The translations under genes and the position numbers were made by a program. From Actinomycetes bacterium (lineage in GTDB: Bacteria > Actinomycetota > Acidimicrobiia > Acidimicrobiales > RAAP-2): 5,045 nucleotides of DNA. The notes under the pieces were generated by a model. That model was not told the origin of the DNA. It was given only the letters and a program-made list of their open reading frames with translations, and did not search any database. Shown here in pieces: positions 1 to 5,042 of this stretch; the stretch's first letter is position 1, and every line of letters starts with the position of its first letter. The stretch covers positions 1 to 5,045 of the forward strand of contig JAJZFO010000147.1 in assembly GCA_021805305.1 (NCBI GenBank). Reading direction: 5' to 3'.

Positions 1-613
1 ACGACAGCGAGTACGCCCAGAGCAGCACGGCGTTCACCACGAGCACGATGGTCCCCACCGTCACGCCGTAGCCCAAGCCGGGCTGGCGAAAGGCGCGCAC
101 GGCGTCGTAGGAGAGCAGCACGTTAAAGACGAGGCCCGCGTAGAAGAAGTAGCGGTGCATGTTCTGCATGATGAGCGGGAAGCGGGTCTCACCCGAGTAG
201 GAGCCGTGGGCGTCGGAGACCGCGCACGCCGGTGGCGACCACCAGAACGCGCGGTAGTAGCTGCGCCGGTAGTAGTAGCACGTGAGGCGAAAGCCCAGAG
301 GGAAGATGAGGATCAGCAGGGCCGGCGACAGCGTCCAGCCGTTGAAGGCGAAACCGGCCTTGGCGCCCGGGACGCAGTCACTGGCGATGCAGGGGGAGTA
401 GAAGGGGCTGATCAGGTCGCGTCCCACGTTGGCCCCGACGTAGTAGTAGCGGTTCTGGAAGGCCGCCCACGTCGAGTAGATGATGAAGGCGGTGAGGATC
501 GAGACGGTGACCACTGGCTGGATCCACCACCGGTCCTGGCGAAGGGTCGACACGTCGGGCCCACCTCGCGTCCCGCCTAGTACGACCTTGGTGGAACTTT
601 CGGTGGCTGACAC
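1..613 (-). CDS. Partial polytopic membrane protein, probable Sdh1-type succinate dehydrogenase membrane anchor
   Basis: The first 204 residues are present; the C-terminus lies beyond the left edge. The start is a GTG at 613-611, preceded by AGGAG at 623-619 with a 5-nt spacer. An in-frame TGA lies 9 nt upstream of that GTG, so no earlier start is possible. Four hydrophobic segments are visible, at about residues 30-52, 93-112, 147-169 and 182-203. The loops are rich in Tyr and Trp: RYYY at 55-58, SPFYSPC at 69-75, CYYYRRSYYRAFWW at 112-125, then QNMHRY at 150-155. Two Cys (75 and 80) lie in the first loop. From memory of the family, this pattern matches the membrane protein encoded beside the flavoprotein and iron-sulfur subunits of actinobacterial Sdh1-type succinate dehydrogenase, which passes electrons from succinate to menaquinone. 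That assignment is by recalled motif pattern, not alignment. The reading frame is secure; the function is moderately sure. It is separated from ctaF by 101 bp, so it may have its own promoter. Confidence 0.72.
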   Translation of the reverse strand, partial: MSATESSTKVVLGGTRGGPDVSTLRQDRWWIQPVVTVSILTAFIIYSTWAAFQNRYYYVGANVGRDLISPFYSPCIASDCVPGAKAGFAFNGWTLSPALLILIFPLGFRLTCYYYRRSYYRAFWWSPPACAVSDAHGSYSGETRFPLIMQNMHRYFFYAGLVFNVLLSYDAVRAFRQPGLGYGVTVGTIVLVVNAVLLWAYSLS

Positions 614-618
614 TGCGT

Positions 619-623
619 CTCCT
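619..623 (-). promoter_or_regulatory. Ribosome binding site of the partial membrane-protein gene
   Basis: AGGAG on the minus strand sits 5 nt before the GTG at 613. It supports this non-ATG start, which an ATG-only search misses. An in-frame stop just upstream confirms there is no longer form. Confidence 0.75.
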
Positions 624-637
624 CACTGTGATCGTCA

Positions 638-659
638 CGGTCCCGCGCACGCGAGACCG
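638..659 (-). other. Stem-loop in the leader of the partial membrane-protein gene
   Basis: A 9-bp stem (638-646 with 651-659) closes a 4-nt loop. At the one imperfect position the minus-strand RNA can form a G-U wobble where the plus-strand RNA would have a C-A mismatch, so the fold suits the minus-strand transcript better. It lies about 15 nt upstream of the AGGAG site. It could be a leader structure, or part of the transcription end of the cox operon. No U-tract follows it. No known riboswitch class is recognised. Confidence 0.35.
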
Positions 660-670
660 CAACCTGGCCC

Positions 671-676
671 ATTCTA
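671..676 (-). promoter_or_regulatory. Candidate -10 box for the partial membrane-protein gene
   Basis: TAGAAT on the minus strand (676-671) matches the TAnnnT -10 consensus of actinobacterial housekeeping sigma factors. It would give a leader of about 50 nt before the GTG start. I see no convincing -35 hexamer 16-18 nt upstream, so this is a weak call. Confidence 0.28.
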
Positions 677-690
677 AGTAGGTACTACGT

Positions 691-705
691 GGCCCGCTGA
701 GGGCC
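691..705 (-). terminator. Possible hairpin terminator after ctaF, without U-tract
   Basis: A perfect 5-bp GC stem (GGCCC/GGGCC) with a 5-nt loop starts about 10 nt after the ctaF stop. The run of T on the minus strand lies before the hairpin (711-706), not after it, so this is not a canonical intrinsic terminator in either direction. Many actinobacterial 3' ends are reported as hairpins lacking U-tails, so it may still mark the end of the cox transcript. Confidence 0.3.
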
Positions 706-714
706 AAAAAAGAT

Positions 715-1107
715 TCAGTGATTGCCGCCGCGACGGCCCTCGGCGGTGCCGCCCAGGAGCGCCCAGACCACCAGGCCCAGTCCGGGCACCAACAACCAGA
801 TGCCGAAGACCAGCGCGAGGACCACGAAGAACGCGCCCATGCCCATCACGAAGGGGAAGATGGACGAACCCGGGAAGGCGCCGACCACGCCGGCGCCCTG
901 GGACTGCGTCGCCTGGGGGTTGTCCTCGGGGCGCGCCTTCATGCGACGACTCCACCAGTAGTAGTACCCGCCGGGCAAGAAGCCCAGCAACATGGCGGCG
1001 AACATCATCACGCCGCCGGCGTTCTCGAGGCTCCAGTTCCAGTACACCGCGCACATGAGGCCAAAGAACAGGCCCAGGCCCAGGAGGATCTTGGCTTCTA
1101 CCTTCAT
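715..1107 (-). CDS. ctaF: Cytochrome c oxidase subunit IV, actinobacterial type
   Basis: The 130-residue protein matches the small actinobacterial aa3 oxidase subunit IV in length and layout. Four hydrophobic segments lie at about residues 7-25, 31-52, 84-102 and 103-120. After the second comes a short charged cytoplasmic-type linker containing SRRMKARPEDNPQA (53-66), and the RPED element is characteristic of this family. The subunit is structural, packing against CoxA in the membrane; it carries no redox cofactor. The ATG overlaps the coxA stop as ATGA, and an AGGGG-like ribosome binding site lies inside the end of coxA with about 8 nt spacing, so translation is probably coupled. It is the last gene of the coxB-coxA-ctaF unit. 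Because the family is largely limited to actinobacteria, it is also the best taxonomic marker in the window. Confidence 0.9.
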   Translation of the reverse strand: MKVEAKILLGLGLFFGLMCAVYWNWSLENAGGVMMFAAMLLGFLPGGYYYWWSRRMKARPEDNPQATQSQGAGVVGAFPGSSIFPFVMGMGAFFVVLALVFGIWLLVPGLGLVVWALLGGTAEGRRGGNH

Positions 1108-2804
1108 ACGTGCGTCCCCTCGGCCTCGTGAACGCCCTCGTGCTCACCGTGGTGCAACGAACGGTGCTCGGGGTGGTTGTAGTCCCAGGTCGGGCGCTCG
1201 GAGCGGATCTGGGGCAGGCGATAGAAGTTGTGGTGCGGGGGCGGCGAGGTCGTGAACCACTCGAGGGTCTGCGCGTCCCACGGGTTGTCGCCGGCCGGGT
1301 GCTTCTTCCAGCTCACCACCACGTTGACGACGAAGAGGATGGTGGAGACGCCGATCAGCACCGCGCCCAGCGTGGAGAGGTCGTTGAGCGTCTTCCACTG
1401 GGGGTCGTTGGGGTAGACGGCCATGCGACGCGGCATCCCCTGCAGGCCCAGGACGTAGAGCGGGAAGGTGAAGACCTGGGTACCGATGAAGAGGAACCAG
1501 AACTGGGCCTTGCCGATCCGCTCGTTGAGCAGGTAGCCGGTGATCTTGGGGCCCCAGTAGTACAGGCCGGCCATGGCCCCGAGCACCAGCGCCATCACCA
1601 CGGAGTGGAAGTGCGCGACGACGAAGTAGGTGTCGTGGGTGAAGAAGTCGAGCGGGGGGCTCGCCAGGTAGATACCGGTGAGTCCGCCGATGAGGAACGT
1701 GAAGAGGAACCCGAGCGCCATCAACATCGAGGTCGAGAACCACACCTCCCCTCGCCACATGGTGCCGATCCAGTTGAACATCTTGATGCCCGTGGGCACC
1801 GCGATGAGCAGGCTCATGATCGAGAAGAAGGGCAACAGGACCACGCCGGTGGTGAACATGTGGTGCGCCCACACGCCCAGGGACAACGCGGCGATCGTCA
1901 AGGTGGCGAAGATCATCCCCTTGTAGCCAAAGACCGGCTTGCGCGAGAACACCGCGATCACTTCGGTGACCATGCCGAAGAACGGGAGCGCGAGGATGTA
2001 GACCTCGGGGTGGCCCCAGAACCAGAAGATGTGTTGCCACAAGACGGGCACGCCACCGCCGGCGACCGAGAAGATGTGGGTGCCGAAGTGGCGGTCGGCG
2101 TAGAGCATGACCAGACCGGCCGTCAGCACCGGGAAGGCCAGCAGGATCAAGATGGCGGTCACCAGCATGTTCCAGGTGAAGATCGGCATGCGGAACATCG
2201 TCATGCCCGGTGCGCGCAGGTAGAAGATCGTCGCCACCAGGTTGACGCCGGTGAAGATCGCCGAGAAGCCCGTCAACAGGAGTCCACCGATCCACAGGTC
2301 GGCGCCGGCGCCGGGCGTGTTCAAGCTGTTGGACAGCGGGGCGTAACCGACCCAACCGAAGTTGGCGGCGCCGCCGGCGGTGAAGAAGCCCGAGAGCATG
2401 GTGATCGATCCGGTGAGGTACAGCCAGTACGAGAGCGCGTTGAGGCGCGGGAACGCCATGTCGGGCGCGCCGATCTGAATGGGGACCATGATGTTGGCGA
2501 GCGCGCCGAAGGCGAAAGGCCCCGCGAAGAGGTAGATCATGACCGAACCGTGCATCGTGAAGAGTTCGTTGTACTGCGCGAGCGAGACCAGGGTGCCGTT
2601 GGGCGAGGCGAGCTGCCCGCGGATGATCTCGGCGAAGAGTCCGCCGATCACCAGCATGATCACCGAGGTCACCGTGTAGGACAGGCCGATCACCTTGTGG
2701 TCGGTTGAGGTCAGCCAGTTGAGGATCCCGGTGGGGCCGTGATGCTCCTCGTGGCCGCCGTCGTGGGGCTCGACGTGGACGGGGGGATGGAGAACGTCAG
2801 TCAT
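1104..2804 (-). CDS. ctaD: Cytochrome c oxidase subunit I (aa3 type, family A1)
   Basis: The 566-residue protein is the catalytic subunit, reducing O2 to water and pumping protons across the membrane. Expected ligands are all visible: H85 and H400 for heme a, H398 for heme a3, and H265, H314 and H315 for CuB, with Y269 placed for the His-Tyr crosslink (WGHPEVY, 263-269). Proton-channel residues are intact: D115 and N122 of the D-channel (GAPDMAFPRLN), E267, and K341 of the K-channel, which places it in family A1. HDTY at 390-393 matches the Mg-site region. The C-terminal part has the actinobacterial LEWFTTSPPPHHNF signature. Both cytoplasmic tails are histidine-rich (six His in residues 6-22, seven in 544-566). 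Ser401 follows the HFH ligand motif where Tyr is usual. The ATG has GGGAGA (2815-2810) as a ribosome binding site within the end of coxB, 2 bp after the coxB stop. The alternative symbol is coxA. Confidence 0.97.
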   Translation of the reverse strand: MTDVLHPPVHVEPHDGGHEEHHGPTGILNWLTSTDHKVIGLSYTVTSVIMLVIGGLFAEIIRGQLASPNGTLVSLAQYNELFTMHGSVMIYLFAGPFAFGALANIMVPIQIGAPDMAFPRLNALSYWLYLTGSITMLSGFFTAGGAANFGWVGYAPLSNSLNTPGAGADLWIGGLLLTGFSAIFTGVNLVATIFYLRAPGMTMFRMPIFTWNMLVTAILILLAFPVLTAGLVMLYADRHFGTHIFSVAGGGVPVLWQHIFWFWGHPEVYILALPFFGMVTEVIAVFSRKPVFGYKGMIFATLTIAALSLGVWAHHMFTTGVVLLPFFSIMSLLIAVPTGIKMFNWIGTMWRGEVWFSTSMLMALGFLFTFLIGGLTGIYLASPPLDFFTHDTYFVVAHFHSVVMALVLGAMAGLYYWGPKITGYLLNERIGKAQFWFLFIGTQVFTFPLYVLGLQGMPRRMAVYPNDPQWKTLNDLSTLGAVLIGVSTILFVVNVVVSWKKHPAGDNPWDAQTLEWFTTSPPPHHNFYRLPQIRSERPTWDYNHPEHRSLHHGEHEGVHEAEGTHV

Positions 2805-2806
2805 TG

Positions 2807-3667
2807 TTATCTCCCGAACTTCGTGTAAGAGGTCTTGGACGCGACGCCCGAGGCCAGCTCGGCGTTGGTGGTCTTGAGCGCCGCCGCCGCGTTGGCGATA
2901 TCGGTGGGGTTGTTAAAGGAGGCGAGCCAGGTCGCGTACTGCGAGGCGGTGACGACCTTCACGCGAAAGAACATCAACGAGTGATAGAGGCCGCAGAGCT
3001 GGGTGCACTGGCCAAAGAACGTCCCGGTGCTCTGGGCGCGGATGGTGAACTGGTTCACGACGCCGGGCAGCGCGTAGCGCGAGAAGTTGAACGCCCGGAC
3101 GTAGAAGCCGTGGATGACGTCGGTCGAGGTCAGGTTGATGTGGACGTTGGTGTCGACCGGGATCTCCATGACGGGGCTCTGGGTGGTCTGACCGTAGACC
3201 AGGGCGTTGGTGCCCGGGTAGAGGAACTGCCAGCCCCACTGGAACGCGTTGACGTTCACGACGACGTTGGTCTTGGGGTTGGCGGTGGCCTTGTTCTCGA
3301 CCACCAGCGTCGCGGCGAAGAGTCCAAAGACGATGAGGATCGGCACGACGGTGTAGATCACCTCGAGGGGCAGGTGGTACTGGTGCTGCTCAGGGATGCG
3401 GTCGCCCTTGCGCCGGTAGCGCACGACGGACCACAGCATGAGGCCCACGACGAGCGCGCCGATGATGACCGCGCCGATGGAGAACCCCTGCCAGAGGTGG
3501 AACGCGGACTTCGAGGAGTCCGTCACGCCGGCGCTCGCGCCGAATCCCGGCACGGTGCAACCGGAGAGTACGAGGGCAGCCAGTGGGAGCGCAGCGGCTC
3601 GGCGCACGCGACGCCAACGGCGCGACCGATCCGGTGCACCCTGAGGGGGCAGGGCGGGTGTAGGCAC
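2807..3667 (-). CDS. ctaC: Cytochrome c oxidase subunit II, CuA-binding lipoprotein
   Basis: The 286-residue protein accepts electrons from cytochrome c at a binuclear CuA centre outside the membrane and passes them to CoxA. An N-terminal Arg-rich stretch and hydrophobic run end in LSGC (34-37), a lipobox, so it is probably a lipoprotein anchored at Cys37. Two transmembrane helices follow, about 62-82 and 103-123, then the aromatic docking stretch AFQWGWQF (141-148). CuA ligands are H186, C221, C225, H229 and M232. The loop reads CTQLC, with Gln223 where Glu is usual; Tyr198 and Val203 also replace the common Asp and Arg of the DAxPGR region. There is no fused cytochrome c domain. The start is GTG at 3667 with a weak AAGG site 7 nt upstream and an in-frame stop close above. 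A GTG at codon 21 would give a more typical short signal peptide, so the start is uncertain. The alternative symbol is coxB. Confidence 0.95.
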   Translation of the reverse strand: MPTPALPPQGAPDRSRRWRRVRRAAALPLAALVLSGCTVPGFGASAGVTDSSKSAFHLWQGFSIGAVIIGALVVGLMLWSVVRYRRKGDRIPEQHQYHLPLEVIYTVVPILIVFGLFAATLVVENKATANPKTNVVVNVNAFQWGWQFLYPGTNALVYGQTTQSPVMEIPVDTNVHINLTSTDVIHGFYVRAFNFSRYALPGVVNQFTIRAQSTGTFFGQCTQLCGLYHSLMFFRVKVVTASQYATWLASFNNPTDIANAAAALKTTNAELASGVASKTSYTKFGR

Positions 3668-3725
3668 GATTAAACCTTAGCCAACTTTTGTGAGTTGCTT
3701 ATAACGGATCACGAGTGTCACCACG
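3668..3725 (-). promoter_or_regulatory. AT-rich coxB upstream region with inverted repeat
   Basis: The stretch just upstream of coxB is clearly more AT-rich than its surroundings. It holds a TTATAA-like element (at about 3700) that could be a -10 box, and a small inverted repeat CAACT-N6-AGTTG (3682-3697). The repeat would lie between the candidate -10 and the start codon. No clear -35 is seen. It probably contains the cox operon promoter; whether the repeat is an operator is speculative. Confidence 0.35.
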
Positions 3726-3750
3726 ACGTCGCGGGCCCCCTTCGCGACGC
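3726..3750 (-). terminator. Possible hairpin terminator after tatA
   Basis: Arms 3727-3733 and 3743-3749 pair perfectly over 7 bp (CGTCGCG/CGCGACG), with one further possible wobble outside and a 9-nt loop. The hairpin begins about 7 nt after the tatA stop. No U-tract follows. It could end or attenuate the tatA transcript before coxB, or it may simply be a GC-rich palindrome. Confidence 0.33.
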
Positions 3751-3756
3751 TCCTGC

Positions 3757-3975
3757 TCAACTCGGTGAGTCGGTGTCGGAGGGTTTGGCGGACGGGGGAG
3801 TCGACGCGTCGGACTCGTCGGTGGGCTTGGACGCCTTGAGGCCCTTCTCGAATTCGTTCTTGGCCGAACCCAGGTTGCGCGCGAGCTTGGGGATCGCCGA
3901 GCCACCGAAGATCAAAACGGCCAGAATGACGATGACGATGACGCCATCAACTCCATCAAGTGCTGCCAGCCACAC
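3757..3975 (-). CDS. tatA: Sec-independent protein translocase TatA/TatE-like subunit
   Basis: I place the start at GTG 3975-3973 because AGAGGAG (3988-3982) lies 6 nt upstream of it. The upstream ATG at 4071 would add 32 residues unlike the family and cross the divergent azlC start. The resulting protein has 72 residues. It shows the TatA layout: a short N-terminus, one membrane helix (about 9-23), the FG hinge at 23-24, and an amphipathic helix PKLARNLGSAKNEFEKGLK (29-47). A Pro/Ser/Thr/Asp-rich soluble tail follows. TatA oligomers form the pore that moves folded proteins bearing twin-arginine signals. TatB is less likely: the protein is short and has the FGxxxIPKLAR...FEKGL pattern of TatA. 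The gene lies 89 bp upstream of coxB on the same strand, so a shared transcript is possible. The N-terminus holds a small DNA repeat giving VDGVIVIVI. Confidence 0.85.
   Translation of the reverse strand: MWLAALDGVDGVIVIVILAVLIFGGSAIPKLARNLGSAKNEFEKGLKASKPTDESDASTPPSAKPSDTDSPS
3926..3959. repeat. Short tandem repeats within the tatA N-terminal codons
   Basis: Three copies of ATGACG in tandem (3926-3943) are followed by two copies of CCATCAA at a 9-bp period (3944-3950 and 3953-3959). On the coding strand these give alternating Ile/Val in the membrane helix and the DGVDG element before it. They may be slippage products or coincidence of codon use. Confidence 0.5.
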
Positions 3976-4069
3976 GGTGAACTCCTCTACTACCTCGTGA
4001 GCATAGAGTAGTCCCGGTCGTTGCGCCGGTGTCCGCGAGGGTCGCGTGGGCCCTGAGTAGATTGCACCC
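3976..4069. promoter_or_regulatory. Divergent promoter region between tatA and azlC
   Basis: These 94 bp separate two divergently transcribed genes and should hold promoters for both. On the minus strand, TATGCT (4005-4000) and TACTCT (4010-4005) fit the TAnnnT -10 pattern and would give tatA a leader of roughly 18-25 nt including AGAGGAG. On the plus strand, TAGATT (4058-4063) lies just before the azlC ATG. No -35 hexamer is convincing on either strand. Confidence 0.5.
4058..4063 (+). promoter_or_regulatory. Candidate -10 box for a leaderless azlC transcript
   Basis: TAGATT matches the TAnnnT -10 consensus and ends 6 nt before the azlC ATG, so transcription would begin at or next to the A of the start codon. 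No Shine-Dalgarno sequence is present in the 15 nt before the ATG. Both observations fit leaderless initiation, which is common in actinobacteria. Confidence 0.42.
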
Positions 4070-4744
4070 ATGTCTCGGTCTCGCGTCTCGCGTCGAACGC
4101 TGCGCGACGCCCTGAGCGTGGCCCTGACCGTGGGCGCCTACGGGACGGCCTTCGGCGCCGCCGGGGTCGCGGCTGGCTTCAGCGTGGTGCAGACCGGGCT
4201 CTTCTCGCTCCTGGCCTTCACCGGGGCGAGCCAGTTCGCCGCGGTGGGCGTCGTCGGCTCGGGTGGCACGCCCCTCAGTGCGATCGCCGCCGCCACGTTG
4301 CTCGGGGTGCGCAACACCCTCTACGGGGTCCAGCTCGCGCCCCTGCTGCGCACGCGAGGCTGGCGTCGCGCGCTCGCGGCCCAGCTCACCATCGACGAGT
4401 CGACGGGCGTCGCGCTCGGCCAGGTCCGTGAGGGCACCGTCGCGATGCGCCAGGGATTCTGGTTGACCGGTGGGGGCGTCTACCTCTTCTGGAACGTGGC
4501 GACGCTGGTGGGAGCGAGCGGCGCCCACCTGCTCGGTGACCCGTCACAGTGGGGCCTCGACGCGGCGGTGCCCGCCGCCTTCCTCGCCCTCGTCTGGCCG
4601 CGTCTCGAGACGACGTTCCTGCGCGTCGTCGCCGGCGCGTCGGTGCTCTTTTGCCTGGGCGTGACGCCGCTCTTACCCGTGGGACTTCCCATCGTGGCGA
4701 CAACGCTCGTGGCCCTCGTCGCGGGGTGGCAAGAGCGTGGGTAA
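4070..4744 (+). CDS. azlC: AzlC family branched-chain amino acid exporter, large subunit
   Basis: The 224-residue multi-pass membrane protein has the AzlC layout. It starts with a short basic N-terminus and a first helix containing AYGTAFGAAGVAAGF (23-37). Next come the family motif FTGASQFAAVGVVGSGG (50-66), RNTLYG (81-86) and TIDEST (107-112). At least four more hydrophobic stretches follow to the C-terminus. Characterised AzlCD/BrnFE pairs export branched-chain amino acids (BrnFE also methionine); the substrate here is inferred from the family. The large subunit works with the small AzlD subunit encoded immediately downstream. The ATG at 4070 has no Shine-Dalgarno sequence but has a -10-like TAGATT six bases before it, suggesting a leaderless mRNA. 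No regulator gene such as an Lrp or AsnC homologue is in the window. GC-rich codon use resembles that of its neighbours. Confidence 0.9.
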   Translation: MSRSRVSRRTLRDALSVALTVGAYGTAFGAAGVAAGFSVVQTGLFSLLAFTGASQFAAVGVVGSGGTPLSAIAAATLLGVRNTLYGVQLAPLLRTRGWRRALAAQLTIDESTGVALGQVREGTVAMRQGFWLTGGGVYLFWNVATLVGASGAHLLGDPSQWGLDAAVPAAFLALVWPRLETTFLRVVAGASVLFCLGVTPLLPVGLPIVATTLVALVAGWQERG

Positions 4745-5042
4745 CTGGCTCGTCGTGCTCGCCACGGGGCTCTTCGCCTTCGTTCTCAAGTTGAGCGGAC
4801 ACCTCGTGCCCGAGCGCTGGCTCGCGAGCGCGCGCCTCCAGCGCGTGAACGCCCTCGTGCCTATTGCGTTGTTGAGTGCGCTCGTCGTCGCTGAGGGTCT
4901 GGTCATCAAGACCCACGTGGTGATCGACCACCGACTCGCGGGTCTGGCCGCGGCTGTCGTGGCGCTCGTGTTGCGCGCGCCCTTTCCGGTGGTGGTGATC
5001 GCCGCCGCCGTCACCTCAGCGCTGGTGGTGCACTTTCACTGA
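4737..5042 (+). CDS. azlD: AzlD family branched-chain amino acid exporter, small subunit
   Basis: The 101-residue protein is the small partner of AzlC. Family features are a first hydrophobic helix running into LKLSGHLVPERW (17-28), then three more hydrophobic segments at about 42-54, 68-80 and 83-98, separated by a short basic segment. The length of about 100 residues is usual for AzlD. It starts at GTG 4737 inside the last codons of azlC, an 8-bp overlap. The nearest purine-rich element, AAGAG (4731-4735), is only 1 nt from the GTG, which is too close for a normal ribosome binding site, so translation is likely coupled to azlC. The stop at 5040-5042 is complete and only 3 bases of the window remain after it. 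Confidence 0.87.
   Translation: MGNWLVVLATGLFAFVLKLSGHLVPERWLASARLQRVNALVPIALLSALVVAEGLVIKTHVVIDHRLAGLAAAVVALVLRAPFPVVVIAAAVTSALVVHFH

Noticed and set aside
155..580. An open frame on the plus strand near the left edge
   Set aside because: It lies opposite the partial membrane protein, which has a ribosome binding site, helices and motif structure; the plus-strand product has none.
1144..2355. A 403-codon frame on the minus strand within coxA
   Set aside because: It is the coxA sequence read in another frame, giving an Arg/His/Pro-rich product with no family features.
1110..2708. A 532-codon open frame on the plus strand opposite coxA
   Set aside because: It is antisense to a gene with every catalytic residue intact, and its product is an Arg/Glu/His/Gly-rich low-complexity sequence typical of the complement of GC-rich membrane-protein codons.
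2804..3673. A 289-codon open frame on the plus strand opposite coxB
   Set aside because: It is a shadow of coxB with Val/Asp/Gly/Glu-biased composition and no recognisable domain.
3976..4071. N-terminal extension of TatA from the ATG at 4071
   Set aside because: The extra 32 residues do not look like TatA, they overlap the divergent azlC start, and the strong AGAGGAG site supports the GTG at 3975.
4386..4931. A 181-codon minus-strand frame opposite azlC/azlD
   Set aside because: The product is Arg-rich low complexity, and both plus-strand genes match known families and overlap in the usual way.
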